DNA of 64,000 nt from NCBI RefSeq assembly GCF_030817475.1, contig NZ_JAUSZJ010000002.1, forward strand, positions 3,140,001 through 3,204,000, in the 5' to 3' direction. This DNA is from Streptomyces sp. V2I9 (lineage in GTDB: Bacteria; Actinomycetota; Actinomycetes; Streptomycetales; Streptomycetaceae). The position numbers and the translations under genes are program-made. The notes beneath the pieces were generated by a model. The model ran no database searches and was not told where the DNA came from. It was given only the letters and a program-made list of their open reading frames with translations. Position 1 is the stretch's first letter; each line of letters opens with the position of its first letter. Shown one piece after another: positions 36,404 to 44,456 of the stretch.

Positions 36404-37094
36404 TGACCTCAGGGGCGTGTTCGGGGCCACCAGGGCAGTCCTGTTTGACTTCGACGGACCCATCTGCGACGTGTTCGCGGGGCAGCCAGCCCCCGACATC
36501 GCGCGTCACCTGGCTGCGACTCTGGCGAACTTCGATCGCTCTCTGGAGGACAAGGCCCACGGCACAGACGATCCGATGGAGGTTCTTCGTCTGGCTCCGC
36601 AGGCTGGGGAGGCAGCCTTGCGGGCGATCGAGGATGAGCTGACCGAAGCGGAGGTGAGCGCGGTGCGCGTGGCCGGTCTGCCCGTGTCAGGTGCTGTGGC
36701 CGCGCTCGAAGCCGCCCGAACGCCAGGCCGGAAGGTCGCCATTGTCAGCAACAATTCGGCTGCTTGTGTAAATGCGTTCCTGCTGCTCCATGGTCTTCTG
36801 CCGTTGGTAGACACAGTGGTGGGCCGGGCCCCGTATCAGCCGGAAGCGATGAAACCCGCCCCCGACTCATTGGTACGCGCTGCCAGGGAGCTGGCTACTC
36901 CTCTGCGGGACTGCACGCTCATCGGGGATTCGGTGACCGACATCGAGGCCGCGAGGGGGACCGGCGGGCGCTCTGTTGGTTTCGCCAACAAGGCAGGTAA
37001 GGAACGTGCTCTAGCCGTCGCGGGGGCGGACGTGGTCGTAACCACGATGCTGGCTGTAGCTGATGCGTTGGCCCCCTCCCGGAGGCAGACTTGA
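36393..37094 (+). CDS. HAD-superfamily hydrolase
   Basis: A 233-residue phosphatase-like enzyme. Motif I DFDGPICDVF has the nucleophile Asp and the second Asp replaced in the common DxDG order; motif II is IVSNNS, motif III Lys is in MKPAPDSL, motif IV GDSVTDIEAA. The helical cap lies at about 40-110. The ATG at 36393 is embedded in the last codons of the GntR gene (11-bp overlap), so the two are co-translated. A sugar- or nucleotide-phosphate substrate is likely but not identifiable. It occupies the place where related elements carry a Nudix gene. Confidence 0.85.
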   Translation: MESNDLRGVFGATRAVLFDFDGPICDVFAGQPAPDIARHLAATLANFDRSLEDKAHGTDDPMEVLRLAPQAGEAALRAIEDELTEAEVSAVRVAGLPVSGAVAALEAARTPGRKVAIVSNNSAACVNAFLLLHGLLPLVDTVVGRAPYQPEAMKPAPDSLVRAARELATPLRDCTLIGDSVTDIEAARGTGGRSVGFANKAGKERALAVAGADVVVTTMLAVADALAPSRRQT

Positions 37095-37315
37095 GCTAGC
37101 GAATGTGAGGCGTGCCGTAAAGCGGCTGGCCCCTCGTGGCATCCACCGCTGACGTCAACATCGACTTACAGCGGCTGTTTCAGGCTTCCGAGACAGGATT
37201 GGAACGGCTGGACGGGGCGGTTTAGACGACAGTTCACAAGCACGGCTTTAGCGGTCGGACCGACCCAGGGAAGAACAAGTCAGGTTTCCTCCCTTCTTGA
37301 GCGACAGAATGAAAA

Positions 37316-37346
37316 CGGGCGCGGCCTCATTGCGAGGCCGCGCCCG
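37316..37346 (-). terminator. Terminator of the DUF4365 gene
   Basis: A perfect 13-bp stem, CGGGCGCGGCCTC and GAGGCCGCGCCCG, with loop ATTGC. On the minus strand it is followed by TTTTCATTC, so it is a proper intrinsic terminator for the gene ending at 37374. The rest of the 280-bp gap 37095-37373 contains no gene that I can support. Confidence 0.82.
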
Positions 37347-37373
37347 CCTGGGATTTCGAGATACAAGGCACTT

Positions 37374-38372
37374 CTATCCCATTTCCATTTCACGCCTCTT
37401 CCTTACGCGATCCATCGCAAAGCGAATAAACGTAAGAATCAATACCTTATGACCAAAGGAAGGAACAAGCGCCCCGGCCGTAATCCAGAATGTCCCCCAC
37501 CACCCACTATCCCCGTCGGCATCGATTACGGGCAGCCAGAAAAAGTTGGCTGCAATCATCCACAACCACTTGCCAGTCTCAATGGGGAATCTCCCTACCC
37601 TAAGCTCGAAAAAGATGACTATCGACATGGTGAACATGAAAAGATAGAGGTTGGATACCCACAACCATGCAGGCATGTCCGATGAGCCTTCGACGAAGCG
37701 AATTTGATAGGGCCATACCCACATCATGAGCATGATTAGAAGCATCATCGGCAGAGCCGCAGCAAGGTTTCTACTTATAGCCTTAAGTCGATCCTCATAC
37801 TTGAGTGCAATGTTCGCCAACTCCTCAAATAGGGGATTCGGGGCGGTTGCTGGGTCCAGCCCACGTCTCGCACGAATCGCCTCATTGAGGGCTTCTTCGT
37901 CAGTCGCCGCCCGAATGCGCATTCTTTCTTCGCCAGCATAGTTTGCGACTTCCGTATAGAATTGCTCGATTGTTTCCGGGTTAAGAGGAGAGGAGTTCGC
38001 CACTTGCACCCATCCTGGGCTTTCCTCTACAGACTTTAACCGATCAGTGAGGTTAACCCAAAATAACTCCCGCTTTTTCATATCGTACACGACACCAAGA
38101 ATGGGAATACGGCTTTGCCGCCACTCGTCGAAGTGGTCGTCAACGGGAACGGCGTACCCATTCACTCGCTTGTATTTCTTGCCACTCTTCACCTGAATGG
38201 CGATCCAATAAGGCGTTCTCTTGCCACCGCGCGTGAAGTTTACGATCATGTCCTCGCCGTGATCGTTCCCACCGTCGATCTCCTGGACGATTTGCTCATG
38301 ATCTTCAAGCAGCGCGCGGAGAGCGTTGACGCCCGCCCTCTCGATCTTGCGGCTCGCACGAACAGTCGACAC
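37374..38372 (-). CDS. DUF4365 (PD-(D/E)XK-like) protein with C-terminal membrane helices
   Basis: A 332-residue protein unlike its neighbours in base composition: AT-rich third positions, ATA and AGA codons. Residues 1-130 match the DUF4365 layout: RKIERAGVNALRALLEDHEQ, then GGNDHGEDMIVNF (acidic metal site) and WIAIQVKSGKKYKR (Q-x-K of a nuclease-type core), as in Mrr-like restriction folds. A charged helix (150-200) leads to four hydrophobic segments (LAAALPMMLLIMLMMWVW; LWVSNLYLFMFTMSIVIFFE; WLWMIAANFFWLPVI; FWITAGALVPSFGHKVLILTF). GTG start with GAGGGGGG upstream. Located beside attR, the usual cargo position; an anti-phage or competition function is plausible. Confidence 0.82.
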   Translation of the reverse strand: MSTVRASRKIERAGVNALRALLEDHEQIVQEIDGGNDHGEDMIVNFTRGGKRTPYWIAIQVKSGKKYKRVNGYAVPVDDHFDEWRQSRIPILGVVYDMKKRELFWVNLTDRLKSVEESPGWVQVANSSPLNPETIEQFYTEVANYAGEERMRIRAATDEEALNEAIRARRGLDPATAPNPLFEELANIALKYEDRLKAISRNLAAALPMMLLIMLMMWVWPYQIRFVEGSSDMPAWLWVSNLYLFMFTMSIVIFFELRVGRFPIETGKWLWMIAANFFWLPVIDADGDSGWWGTFWITAGALVPSFGHKVLILTFIRFAMDRVRKRREMEMG

Positions 38373-38594
38373 TGGCCCCCCTCAAGTTGAGTCAGCGTCA
38401 GGGTAGTGGTAGGCACAGACACTTAGGGATGGATGCGCTGCCCAGCCACGCTATGACCTGGTGCATTGGGGGCGCTCGTTGTCCTGGTCTTTGTTCAGTA
38501 CGCCACTGGCCGCCATCGTTCACTCCCGTACGCGCACCACCTCTGACCTGGCGCTTGAATCCTTGCGGACACCTCTGAACGGCCACTCGCACAG

Positions 38595-38714
38595 TTGGAA
38601 AGCGTGTTGGGGGCAACCCCTCACGAGTTCGAATCTCGTATCCTCCGCCATTGCTCTCACCGGGCAATACGTCGAAGGGCCCCACCGCTTGCGGTGGGGC
38701 CCTTCGACGTTGTC
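38595..38714. repeat. attR direct repeat of the integrated element
   Basis: Right-hand copy of the 93-bp exact repeat (38595-38687) with continued identity after two loop mismatches. It contains the displaced original 3' half of tRNA-Ser(GGA) without a 5' half, so it is not a functional tRNA gene. Confidence 0.94.
38670..38709 (+). terminator. Displaced tRNA-Ser terminator (attR copy)
   Basis: The same 18-bp stem as at 24254, with loop CTTG instead of TTCG. It is the chromosome's original tRNA terminator, now separated from the gene. Confidence 0.8.
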
Positions 38715-38773
38715 CCGGCCCTCATAGCCCGTACCTCTCTGCATATGAGGACGTTCGGGACATGGCGCCGCCG

Positions 38774-39460
38774 TCAGATCCTGCGGGCAACGATCATGAG
38801 CGCAGTGGGGTGAGACCGTCCGGGATGCTCCAGTTCCGTGACGGATGTGACGCGCAGACCCGCCTGGGCAAGGACTCGGCGCCAGCCAGGGATGTCCAAC
38901 TCCCACCGGGGCACTGAACGGCACCTGCCGTCAGGCAGACGGAACATACTGTGCCGCGGCTGGGGGCCGTCGCTCGCCGCGACACCGGTGCGGCGCGGGT
39001 GCGGCACCGAGAAGGCCACGATCCCGTGGGGTCGGAGGCGGCGGGCAACGCAGGCGAGGAGTTGTCCGGGTTCGGCTAAGCCAACGACGCCGAAGACCGA
39101 GTAGACGATGTCGAACGTCGTCGACGTCTGGCGCAGGTATCGCAACGCGTCGCACGCCAGGAGCGTCAGACCGGGAACATCTCCGTATCGGTCGCGGGCG
39201 TACTGGATCTGCAGGTCGATCAGGTCGATGGCCGTCACCAGGGCTCGGTGGGAACCGGCGAGATATGCCGCATTCTGCCCCTGTCCGCAGCCGAGTTCCA
39301 GGATTCTGCGGCCACGCAGTGCGCGGCCCAGCACTTCCGCTCCTGGTCCGATGCCTGGATACGTTCCCCACTCGAGCCGAGCGGTCAGCGTCGACGGTTC
39401 GCCCGAGACCGGTCGGGTCTGCAGGGCGTAGGCATACCACGGGGAACACTTGTTGATCAC
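38774..39460 (-). CDS. Class I SAM-dependent methyltransferase
   Basis: A 228-residue enzyme. SAM-binding motif I is ILELGCGQGQNAAYLAGSH (about 54-72), motif II acidic residue in VTAIDLIDLQIQYARDRY, and a later FDIVYSVFGVVGL and LLACVARRLRPHGIVAFSVP are the usual motifs IV-V of Methyltransferase_11 proteins. The GTG at 39458-39460 with GGAGATAT before it is a good start. Substrate unknown; the short length argues for a small molecule or peptide rather than DNA. It lies just outside attR and a hairpin separates it from the next gene, so it may be transcribed alone. Confidence 0.85.
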   Translation of the reverse strand: MINKCSPWYAYALQTRPVSGEPSTLTARLEWGTYPGIGPGAEVLGRALRGRRILELGCGQGQNAAYLAGSHRALVTAIDLIDLQIQYARDRYGDVPGLTLLACDALRYLRQTSTTFDIVYSVFGVVGLAEPGQLLACVARRLRPHGIVAFSVPHPRRTGVAASDGPQPRHSMFRLPDGRCRSVPRWELDIPGWRRVLAQAGLRVTSVTELEHPGRSHPTALMIVARRI

Positions 39461-39517
39461 ACATATCTCCGATGCACAGAGAGTCGGGAGCAGTCGACCG
39501 GACCGAGGTAGGTGCTG

Positions 39518-39549
39518 CCGCTCGGGGCGCGCCGGCACGCCCCGAGCGG
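39518..39549 (-). terminator. Terminator of the 39558-40313 gene
   Basis: A 12-bp perfect stem, CCGCTCGGGGCG (39518-39529) and CGCCCCGAGCGG (39538-39549), eight bases past the stop codon. It lies between the unknown gene and the methyltransferase gene. Confidence 0.65.
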
Positions 39550-39557
39550 GCCGGAGA

Positions 39558-40313
39558 TCAGTCCACGAACTCGACTCGATGCGCGTAGACCTGGGCGATC
39601 CATCCCTTCTTGAACGCCTCCAGGTCCTGCCGGAAGGTCGTCATGGTCGCTCCGTACGGCGCCACTACGCCGCCGGTCTGGTCGGCTGCCGCCTGGCAAC
39701 CGTGGACCAGCCGGCCGCCCAGAGCGGCATGGGCCTTGATGGACTCGATGCGACGGTGCTCGTTGAACCAGGCTCCGTGGTAGAGCTCGTCGAGCATGCG
39801 TCCTTCCTCGTCATCCAGCCCGAAGACCACCGATGTGGCTGCGGGAAAGAACCAGCACGGGCCGATGTTGGAGATGTGACCGTCCAGCTCCACCTTGTTC
39901 AGCGCCATGAGCGTGGCCGCCTCGTGCAGCATCCGGAGGTGGTCCGTCGTGACATGCGGGAGGCCGGCGGAATCAAGGCGATCGCTCCGGAAGAGGTAGC
40001 CGTAGACGTCGTAGGCGGTACGGAGTACCAACGCGGGATCGCTGGTGGGCTTCGCATGTGCCCTGATGAAGTTCAGGGCCAACTGCTCCACAGCACTGTC
40101 GGTCGTCTCATCGACCGGAATGAGCTCCGTCAGCACCTTCTCCCAGTCCGCCACCAGCCACGAGTGGGACTCCAGCCGGAAGAAGTACTCAGCCGAATCG
40201 ATGGTGAGGTTTCGCCCCTCGACCCGCACTCCGGGAAGCCGGTTCCAGCCGGGGTGAAACTCGGACGGGAGGGTGACTTCGATACTGCCTGCGACAGCGA
40301 CACCGTTCATCAT
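39558..40313 (-). CDS. Unrecognised soluble protein in the accessory block
   Basis: A 251-residue protein with no family I can name. It starts MMNGVAVAGSIEVTLPSEFH and is rich in aromatic residues and His (YFFRLESHSWLVADWEKVL; VYGYLFRSDRLDSAG; LDGHISNIGPCWFFPAATS; YHGAWFNEHRRIESIKAH). There is no signal peptide, membrane helix or P-loop. The two ATG codons at 40308-40313 are equally possible starts, with AAGGGA a few bases upstream in an AT-rich leader. Base composition is slightly lower in GC than the core genes. It diverges from the three-gene module. Confidence 0.78.
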   Translation of the reverse strand: MMNGVAVAGSIEVTLPSEFHPGWNRLPGVRVEGRNLTIDSAEYFFRLESHSWLVADWEKVLTELIPVDETTDSAVEQLALNFIRAHAKPTSDPALVLRTAYDVYGYLFRSDRLDSAGLPHVTTDHLRMLHEAATLMALNKVELDGHISNIGPCWFFPAATSVVFGLDDEEGRMLDELYHGAWFNEHRRIESIKAHAALGGRLVHGCQAAADQTGGVVAPYGATMTTFRQDLEAFKKGWIAQVYAHRVEFVD

Positions 40314-40661
40314 TTTTTATCCCTTTCTTGCATACAGGCATAGGGATGCCCCGGGCGCAGCGAGGCACCTTCGCCTCGAACGCCTGATCGTGAAGAATCG
40401 ATCACCTATTCACTCGGGAGCCCCGGTGGTGATCGGGATGAACTGTAGGCCAACCAGGAATCCCGCACCCCGCGACCAAAGGGCTCCGGCTGAATAATTT
40501 TCAGGCAGCGCACCTCATGCCCCATGAGACCTGGGTAGAAATATTTTTCCCGCCTCCCTGGGAGGCCCCGGCAGCCGCCCCCGTCACCGAGCCGCCTCGG
40601 GCGCACCGCATACTGGCCTCATGGCCAATGAGTCCGGCAAGGCGCCCAGATAAGGGAATAC
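40314..40661. other. Divergent, partly AT-rich promoter region
   Basis: About 350 bp between the unknown minus-strand gene and the plus-strand module. Two AT-rich patches (AATAATTTTCAG near 40491 and AGAAATATTTTTCCC near 40536) stand out in this GC-rich chromosome and are candidates for Lsr2 binding. No gene is evident. Confidence 0.5.
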
Positions 40662-40721
40662 ATGACATCGTACGAAGAAGCTATTAATACTTCTGATGCG
40701 CTGAGTGGGGATGCCGCCTGA
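40662..40721 (+). CDS. Possible 19-residue leader peptide
   Basis: ATG at 40662 encodes MTSYEEAINTSDALSGDAA, ending at a TGA whose last base is the first base of the next gene's ATG (TGATG). TAAGGGA lies five bases upstream. The stop-start coupling and acidic, low-complexity product suggest either a translational-coupling leader or a real micro-protein. It could equally be chance. Confidence 0.4.
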   Translation: MTSYEEAINTSDALSGDAA

Positions 40722-42019
40722 TGAGCGTGGGAGGAGCAGGCATCCCGCGCCTGCAAGAACTGACATACGTCGAATCCGCCGCGCTCGCCGTGGCGCGGGG
40801 GGAACCGTTCGAGAAGATCCGCCTGGCGATTCTTGATCGCGCGGAAAAGTCGGCGCGTGGAACCGACCATGACGGTTCCTTCGATCCGGAGAAATGGCGC
40901 CGCCGGCGCGTCGACACCATGAGCTACGTACACAACACCGTGGACGTGCTGAAGGAGTTGATGCGGCTCGGCTGGGTTGAACGGCACGTACTGCCCTCGA
41001 CACCGCGTTCCGCATACGCGCACGCGGATGTGACCTACGAGGCAACGCCCGCGGGTCTCGCCTGGACCGAACTGGTCCAGCAGGACCGGCTCAGCGGTTA
41101 CAACGCGCTGGTGGGTGCGCTGATCGACGCGCATCCCCAGTTCGAGGGCTACCTGCGCGTGGTGGGGGCTCGGCCGCACAGCACGACCGACCACCTCACT
41201 GTCCCGTTGCTACGCGCCGACGCTCCGGCGGACGGTGGGCGCGAACGCTACCTGACGGCATTCATCAACCATGTCACCGACGCATCACGCGCCGGAGACC
41301 TCGGCTGGTCCGCCTCCCCCGAAGCCATCGAGAAGGACCTGCGTGCCTACGTCACTCGGGCCGTGCACCGATCCGAGGCGCGGGCGAAACAGCGCGAATC
41401 CAAGCAGCGCCCGGTGGACGGCGCGGCTTCGGCCGCGCCGTTGATCACCCGCAAGCGGTTCAGCCTGCTGTGCGAGGAGGCGACCGTGCGCCTCGCGTTC
41501 AGTTCCGCCGGCTGTCCGATGGACTACATCAGCCATGAGCTGCTCCGACGCTGGACCCGGTTCCTCGGGCTGGCCAATTTCAGCTACTACGCTCCCGGGC
41601 CGCCCGCCCTGCGCCTGTGGGCCACGGGCCGTGTCATGGGAGCAGGAAGGCAACCGGACTTCCAGCGCTTCGTCGGGCGGGAGGTCCGGGCGGCCGCTCT
41701 CACGGCACTGCCCCAGATCTGGAGCACTCCGGACGGACATCTGGACGACGCCTCCTACCACCCGGTATGGCGCGTCCGCGCGGCTGTCTGCTGGAAGCTC
41801 AGAATCAGCGACGACGAATTCGATGCGGCTATCGGTGCTGCCTATCGCGGCGATTTTCCCGGCCTCGGGTTCAGAGTTCATCTGGACGAAGCGATCCAGC
41901 TCAGAGCACCAGGGTCGGTCCGCCCTCTCGTACTGTCCCAAGGCGACGGCCAGCGCCGGGTTTTCCACGTGATGAGTCTTCTCGGCGCCCGCGCCGACGA
42001 GGAGGCTCTGACACGATGA
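40721..42019 (+). CDS. Winged-helix-like protein of a three-gene module
   Basis: A 432-residue soluble protein. The region TMSYVHNTVDVLKELMRLGW, VERHVLPSTPRSAYAHADVT and YEATPAGLAWTELVQQD (about 66-127) looks like a winged helix reading a partner or DNA. The middle is basic (VHRSEARAKQRESKQRP), and the C-terminal half (ITRKRFSLLCEEATVRLAFS; YISHELLRRWTRFLGLANFS) is not recognised. Start ATG at 40721, GGGG 10 bp upstream, touching the stop of a 19-codon frame. The stop overlaps the ATPase start (ATGA). Tight coupling to an ATPase suggests an adaptor or target-recognition subunit of a defence or transposition-like complex. Confidence 0.8.
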   Translation: MSVGGAGIPRLQELTYVESAALAVARGEPFEKIRLAILDRAEKSARGTDHDGSFDPEKWRRRRVDTMSYVHNTVDVLKELMRLGWVERHVLPSTPRSAYAHADVTYEATPAGLAWTELVQQDRLSGYNALVGALIDAHPQFEGYLRVVGARPHSTTDHLTVPLLRADAPADGGRERYLTAFINHVTDASRAGDLGWSASPEAIEKDLRAYVTRAVHRSEARAKQRESKQRPVDGAASAAPLITRKRFSLLCEEATVRLAFSSAGCPMDYISHELLRRWTRFLGLANFSYYAPGPPALRLWATGRVMGAGRQPDFQRFVGREVRAAALTALPQIWSTPDGHLDDASYHPVWRVRAAVCWKLRISDDEFDAAIGAAYRGDFPGLGFRVHLDEAIQLRAPGSVRPLVLSQGDGQRRVFHVMSLLGARADEEALTR

Positions 42020-43326
42020 ACTCCGAAAATCTCCTCCCCGGAATCGTCTGGATCAAGCGCGAGTGGAAATTCCACAACAACCCCTTCCCCGCAACCGGGA
42101 TGGCCCGGATGGGAGGGGTGGACGATCGTGAGAACGGACTCCTGTACGAACCCGGCGTACACGCCGACCAACTGCGCGAAACCATTGAGAAGTTTGTCCT
42201 GGGAATGTCTTTCTCTGGACTGAAATTTGGGTATCTCTGGTCGGCAGGTGTGATTCCCAATGATTCCGACGCCCGAGGTTTCGGCAAGTCGGTCCTGATG
42301 CAGCACTTGTCGAGGAGGATCAACGAGGACTTCGGCCGTTCCGTCTACCAAGAGGCCGGCCTCGACGGATCCGACGCGGATGAAGTGCCCATCTGCTCCC
42401 TCTTCACCAGCTTCGACACCGTTCACGTCCGCTCGCTGGGCGCGGCGCTGTTCGCTGCCGTCGAGTACGCGGTGAAATTCCGTGCGGACCATGCGCCGCC
42501 CTTGGCCGGACAATTGCGGCTGCGCATCGCCGAGCGCATCGGCGACCATGACGTGAAGGCGCTCACGAAAGAGGTCGCAGACAGCCACCGTGCTCTACGA
42601 GGCAGGACTCTGGGCCCCCCGGACGACAAATTGATCGTCGCCCTGTGCGACGAGGACCCCAATGCCGCAGCGGATTACCTGGCGAAGATCACTCCGATTT
42701 CGCGCTCGCGCAATGGGGCTGTGCACATGGCCACCTTCCTCGTCTTCGCCGCAGCGGCCGGCATCAAACACGTACTGCTCTGCTGCGACCAGCTGGAGGA
42801 CCTGGCCAGCACAACCACGGCGAAGTCCAAACGAGACCTCGAAGTCGAGCGGTTCCGTGATGTCATCGTGGAGACGCTTCCCATGGCGGACATGGTGACG
42901 CTCGTGGCCACCATGCATCCGCGTGCGTCCCTGACCATGAAGCAGGCGTGGGCCCTCGCCGATCTGCCCAGCTTCGACCTCACCCCCGGCAACCGCTTCA
43001 GCACAGTGGAACTACCGCCTCTCCACGACGCTGCCCAGGCCGCACAACTGCTCAAACGCTATCTCGCCGCGGCCGTGAAGGAGGGAGTGCAACGCGACGA
43101 GCTCTATCCCTTCACCAGCGACGCCATCGTCAGTCTCTTCGAACGCTCGGCCCGCAAACCACGGGACGTCCTGCGCAAGGCGCACACCGTGTTGGTGGCG
43201 GCATCAGGTCAGAACCTGACCACCATTACCGGGTCCGACGTCGAAACCATCCTCGGGCTGCCGGGCCGGAATGAGTCGACGGCACAGAGCGAGATCCCCG
43301 GAACGCTCGACTGGAGCCTCGGCTGA
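42016..43326 (+). CDS. P-loop ATPase of the three-gene module
   Basis: A 436-residue ATPase. Walker A SDARGFGKSVLMQHLSRR has GFGKS at 88-92; Walker B HVLLCCDQLEDLA has Asp258 followed by Gln rather than Glu, a variant seen in STAND/KAP and phage-defence ATPases. An opening segment IVWIKREWKFHNNPFPATGM and a C-terminal helical/winged end (YPFTSDAIVSLFERSARKPR, DVLRKAHTVLVAASGQ) resemble AAA+ ATPases of the MoxR/Orc type with a lid. It starts within the last codons of the upstream gene. No helicase or nuclease motif is visible. Likely motor or switch of the module. Confidence 0.82.
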   Translation: MNSENLLPGIVWIKREWKFHNNPFPATGMARMGGVDDRENGLLYEPGVHADQLRETIEKFVLGMSFSGLKFGYLWSAGVIPNDSDARGFGKSVLMQHLSRRINEDFGRSVYQEAGLDGSDADEVPICSLFTSFDTVHVRSLGAALFAAVEYAVKFRADHAPPLAGQLRLRIAERIGDHDVKALTKEVADSHRALRGRTLGPPDDKLIVALCDEDPNAAADYLAKITPISRSRNGAVHMATFLVFAAAAGIKHVLLCCDQLEDLASTTTAKSKRDLEVERFRDVIVETLPMADMVTLVATMHPRASLTMKQAWALADLPSFDLTPGNRFSTVELPPLHDAAQAAQLLKRYLAAAVKEGVQRDELYPFTSDAIVSLFERSARKPRDVLRKAHTVLVAASGQNLTTITGSDVETILGLPGRNESTAQSEIPGTLDWSLG

Positions 43327-43337
43327 CCCGACACCGC

Positions 43338-44456
43338 TCAGATCCTTTCCGTCAGTGCTTTCCACAACCACAGCTCAGGAGCGGTTCTCCAGTAGGTGGC
43401 CCCTCCCTTCTTGGGCGGGACGAGCTGCTCGTAGCGCCGGACCAGCTCCGCCACGGCGGTCTCGGTGTGCTTGCGCATATCTCGTCGAAGTGCCCCATGC
43501 CAATCGAAGTCGAACGACTCATCGTGCAACCGCGACAGAGGCAGGAACCGACAGCTCGCCCAATGGATCAGCTCCGGGGCATAGCGGATGAGCTTGCCGT
43601 GCCCCTGCTGACGGCTCTTCGGGATCGCATCCAGCGCCTCCTGCGCCGCGCGCAGCGTCTCGACGGCACGCATGACGCCCAGCGGAGTCATGTGAGGGTG
43701 GAAGAGGGCCAGATAGGACGGCGACCGGATGTCTTCCCAGAGCGCCAGCAGTCCCTCGGCCCCCACAACCTGGTGGGCGATCTCGGGCCCCGGACCCGAA
43801 AGGCAGGCAAGAGCCCTGGTCACCTCCGGCAGTGAGTAGGTTCTGCCGCCTGGTCCCTGAGCCATGCCCCGTCGTACGGAGAAGGTCCACCGTTCCCAGT
43901 CCGCGTTCATCAGCCGGCGGATGTGGGGACACAAGTGGAGGCGGTCCTGAGCGTCCCGAACGTTCCGCAACTGGTCCGCACACCCATGCAGCCGACGGGC
44001 CCGCTCCCGCTCAGCACCACAGAAGACCTCGACCTTCAACAACGTACGCGCCAGGTGGGTGGGCCCGAGTTCGTCCCACACCAGGGCCACCGTCCTGAGC
44101 CTCTGGAGGCCGTCGAAGAGTTCGACGCCGTGGAGCCAGAGGTGGTCCGAGAAGCCTCCTCCGGACCGGGCGGGAACAACCACGTCCGCACCGAGGACGA
44201 TCGAGCCGACCAGACCGAATTCCTCAGGGCTCTCACGGAGCAGCCGTTCCAGCGCGAGCGTCTGCGGGGTGTCGTGCAAGTACCCGCGGCCGGTACGCAG
44301 ACGGTCGGCGGCATCCGGTCCGGTCACGAGCTGAACCAGATCGGTCGCCAGAACCTCGAGTTGGAATGACCGCGAGTACCGCGACACGCTCAGAGGGCGC
44401 ACCAGGATGCTCGGGCCGCCGCTCAACGCAGGTGCGTCAGAAAATCTTTCGTTCAC
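43338..44456 (-). CDS. Protein with a DGxQR-like (DGQHR/DUF262-type) motif
   Basis: A 372-residue soluble protein. HGVELFDGLQRLRTVALVWD (residues 110-129) resembles the D-G-Q-(H/Q)-R box of DndB/DGQHR or DUF262 proteins, which occur in DNA-modification and defence loci. LLKVEVFCGAERERARRLHG, then ADQLRNVRDAQDRLH, would be the following F/N-rich segment. The C-terminal part is helical with many Arg and Trp (WASCRFLPLSRLHDESFDFD; PELWLWKALTERI). GTG start at 44454-44456 without a clear ribosome site; a GTG at 44399-44401 is an alternative. Its stop faces the ATPase stop 11 bp away. The similarity is weak and by eye. Confidence 0.72.
   Translation of the reverse strand: MNERFSDAPALSGGPSILVRPLSVSRYSRSFQLEVLATDLVQLVTGPDAADRLRTGRGYLHDTPQTLALERLLRESPEEFGLVGSIVLGADVVVPARSGGGFSDHLWLHGVELFDGLQRLRTVALVWDELGPTHLARTLLKVEVFCGAERERARRLHGCADQLRNVRDAQDRLHLCPHIRRLMNADWERWTFSVRRGMAQGPGGRTYSLPEVTRALACLSGPGPEIAHQVVGAEGLLALWEDIRSPSYLALFHPHMTPLGVMRAVETLRAAQEALDAIPKSRQQGHGKLIRYAPELIHWASCRFLPLSRLHDESFDFDWHGALRRDMRKHTETAVAELVRRYEQLVPPKKGGATYWRTAPELWLWKALTERI

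Larger units (their letters stand above)
24179..38714. mobile_element. Actinomycete integrative and conjugative element (AICE) in tRNA-Ser(GGA)
   Basis: About 14.5 kb bounded by the 93-bp exact att repeats. The content is the AICE toolkit: tyrosine integrase and xis at attL, a DUF3987/Prim-Pol replication pair, Spd-like small membrane proteins, an FtsK-like single-protein DNA translocase (Tra), a DUF2637 protein, and a GntR regulator, with cargo at the attR end. Replication genes are of the primase-polymerase class rather than the pSAM2 RepSA type. The integrase carries a frameshift, so this copy may be trapped in the chromosome. Confidence 0.95.

Noticed and set aside
38578-38672. Second tRNA-Ser gene at attR
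   Set aside because: Only the sequence from the anticodon loop onward matches; the 5' half does not form acceptor or D arms, so it is the att remnant.
40536-40580. Hairpin GCCTCCCTGGGAGGC next to a T-rich run
   Set aside because: The T run lies on the wrong side for a terminator in either transcription direction that has a gene to terminate.
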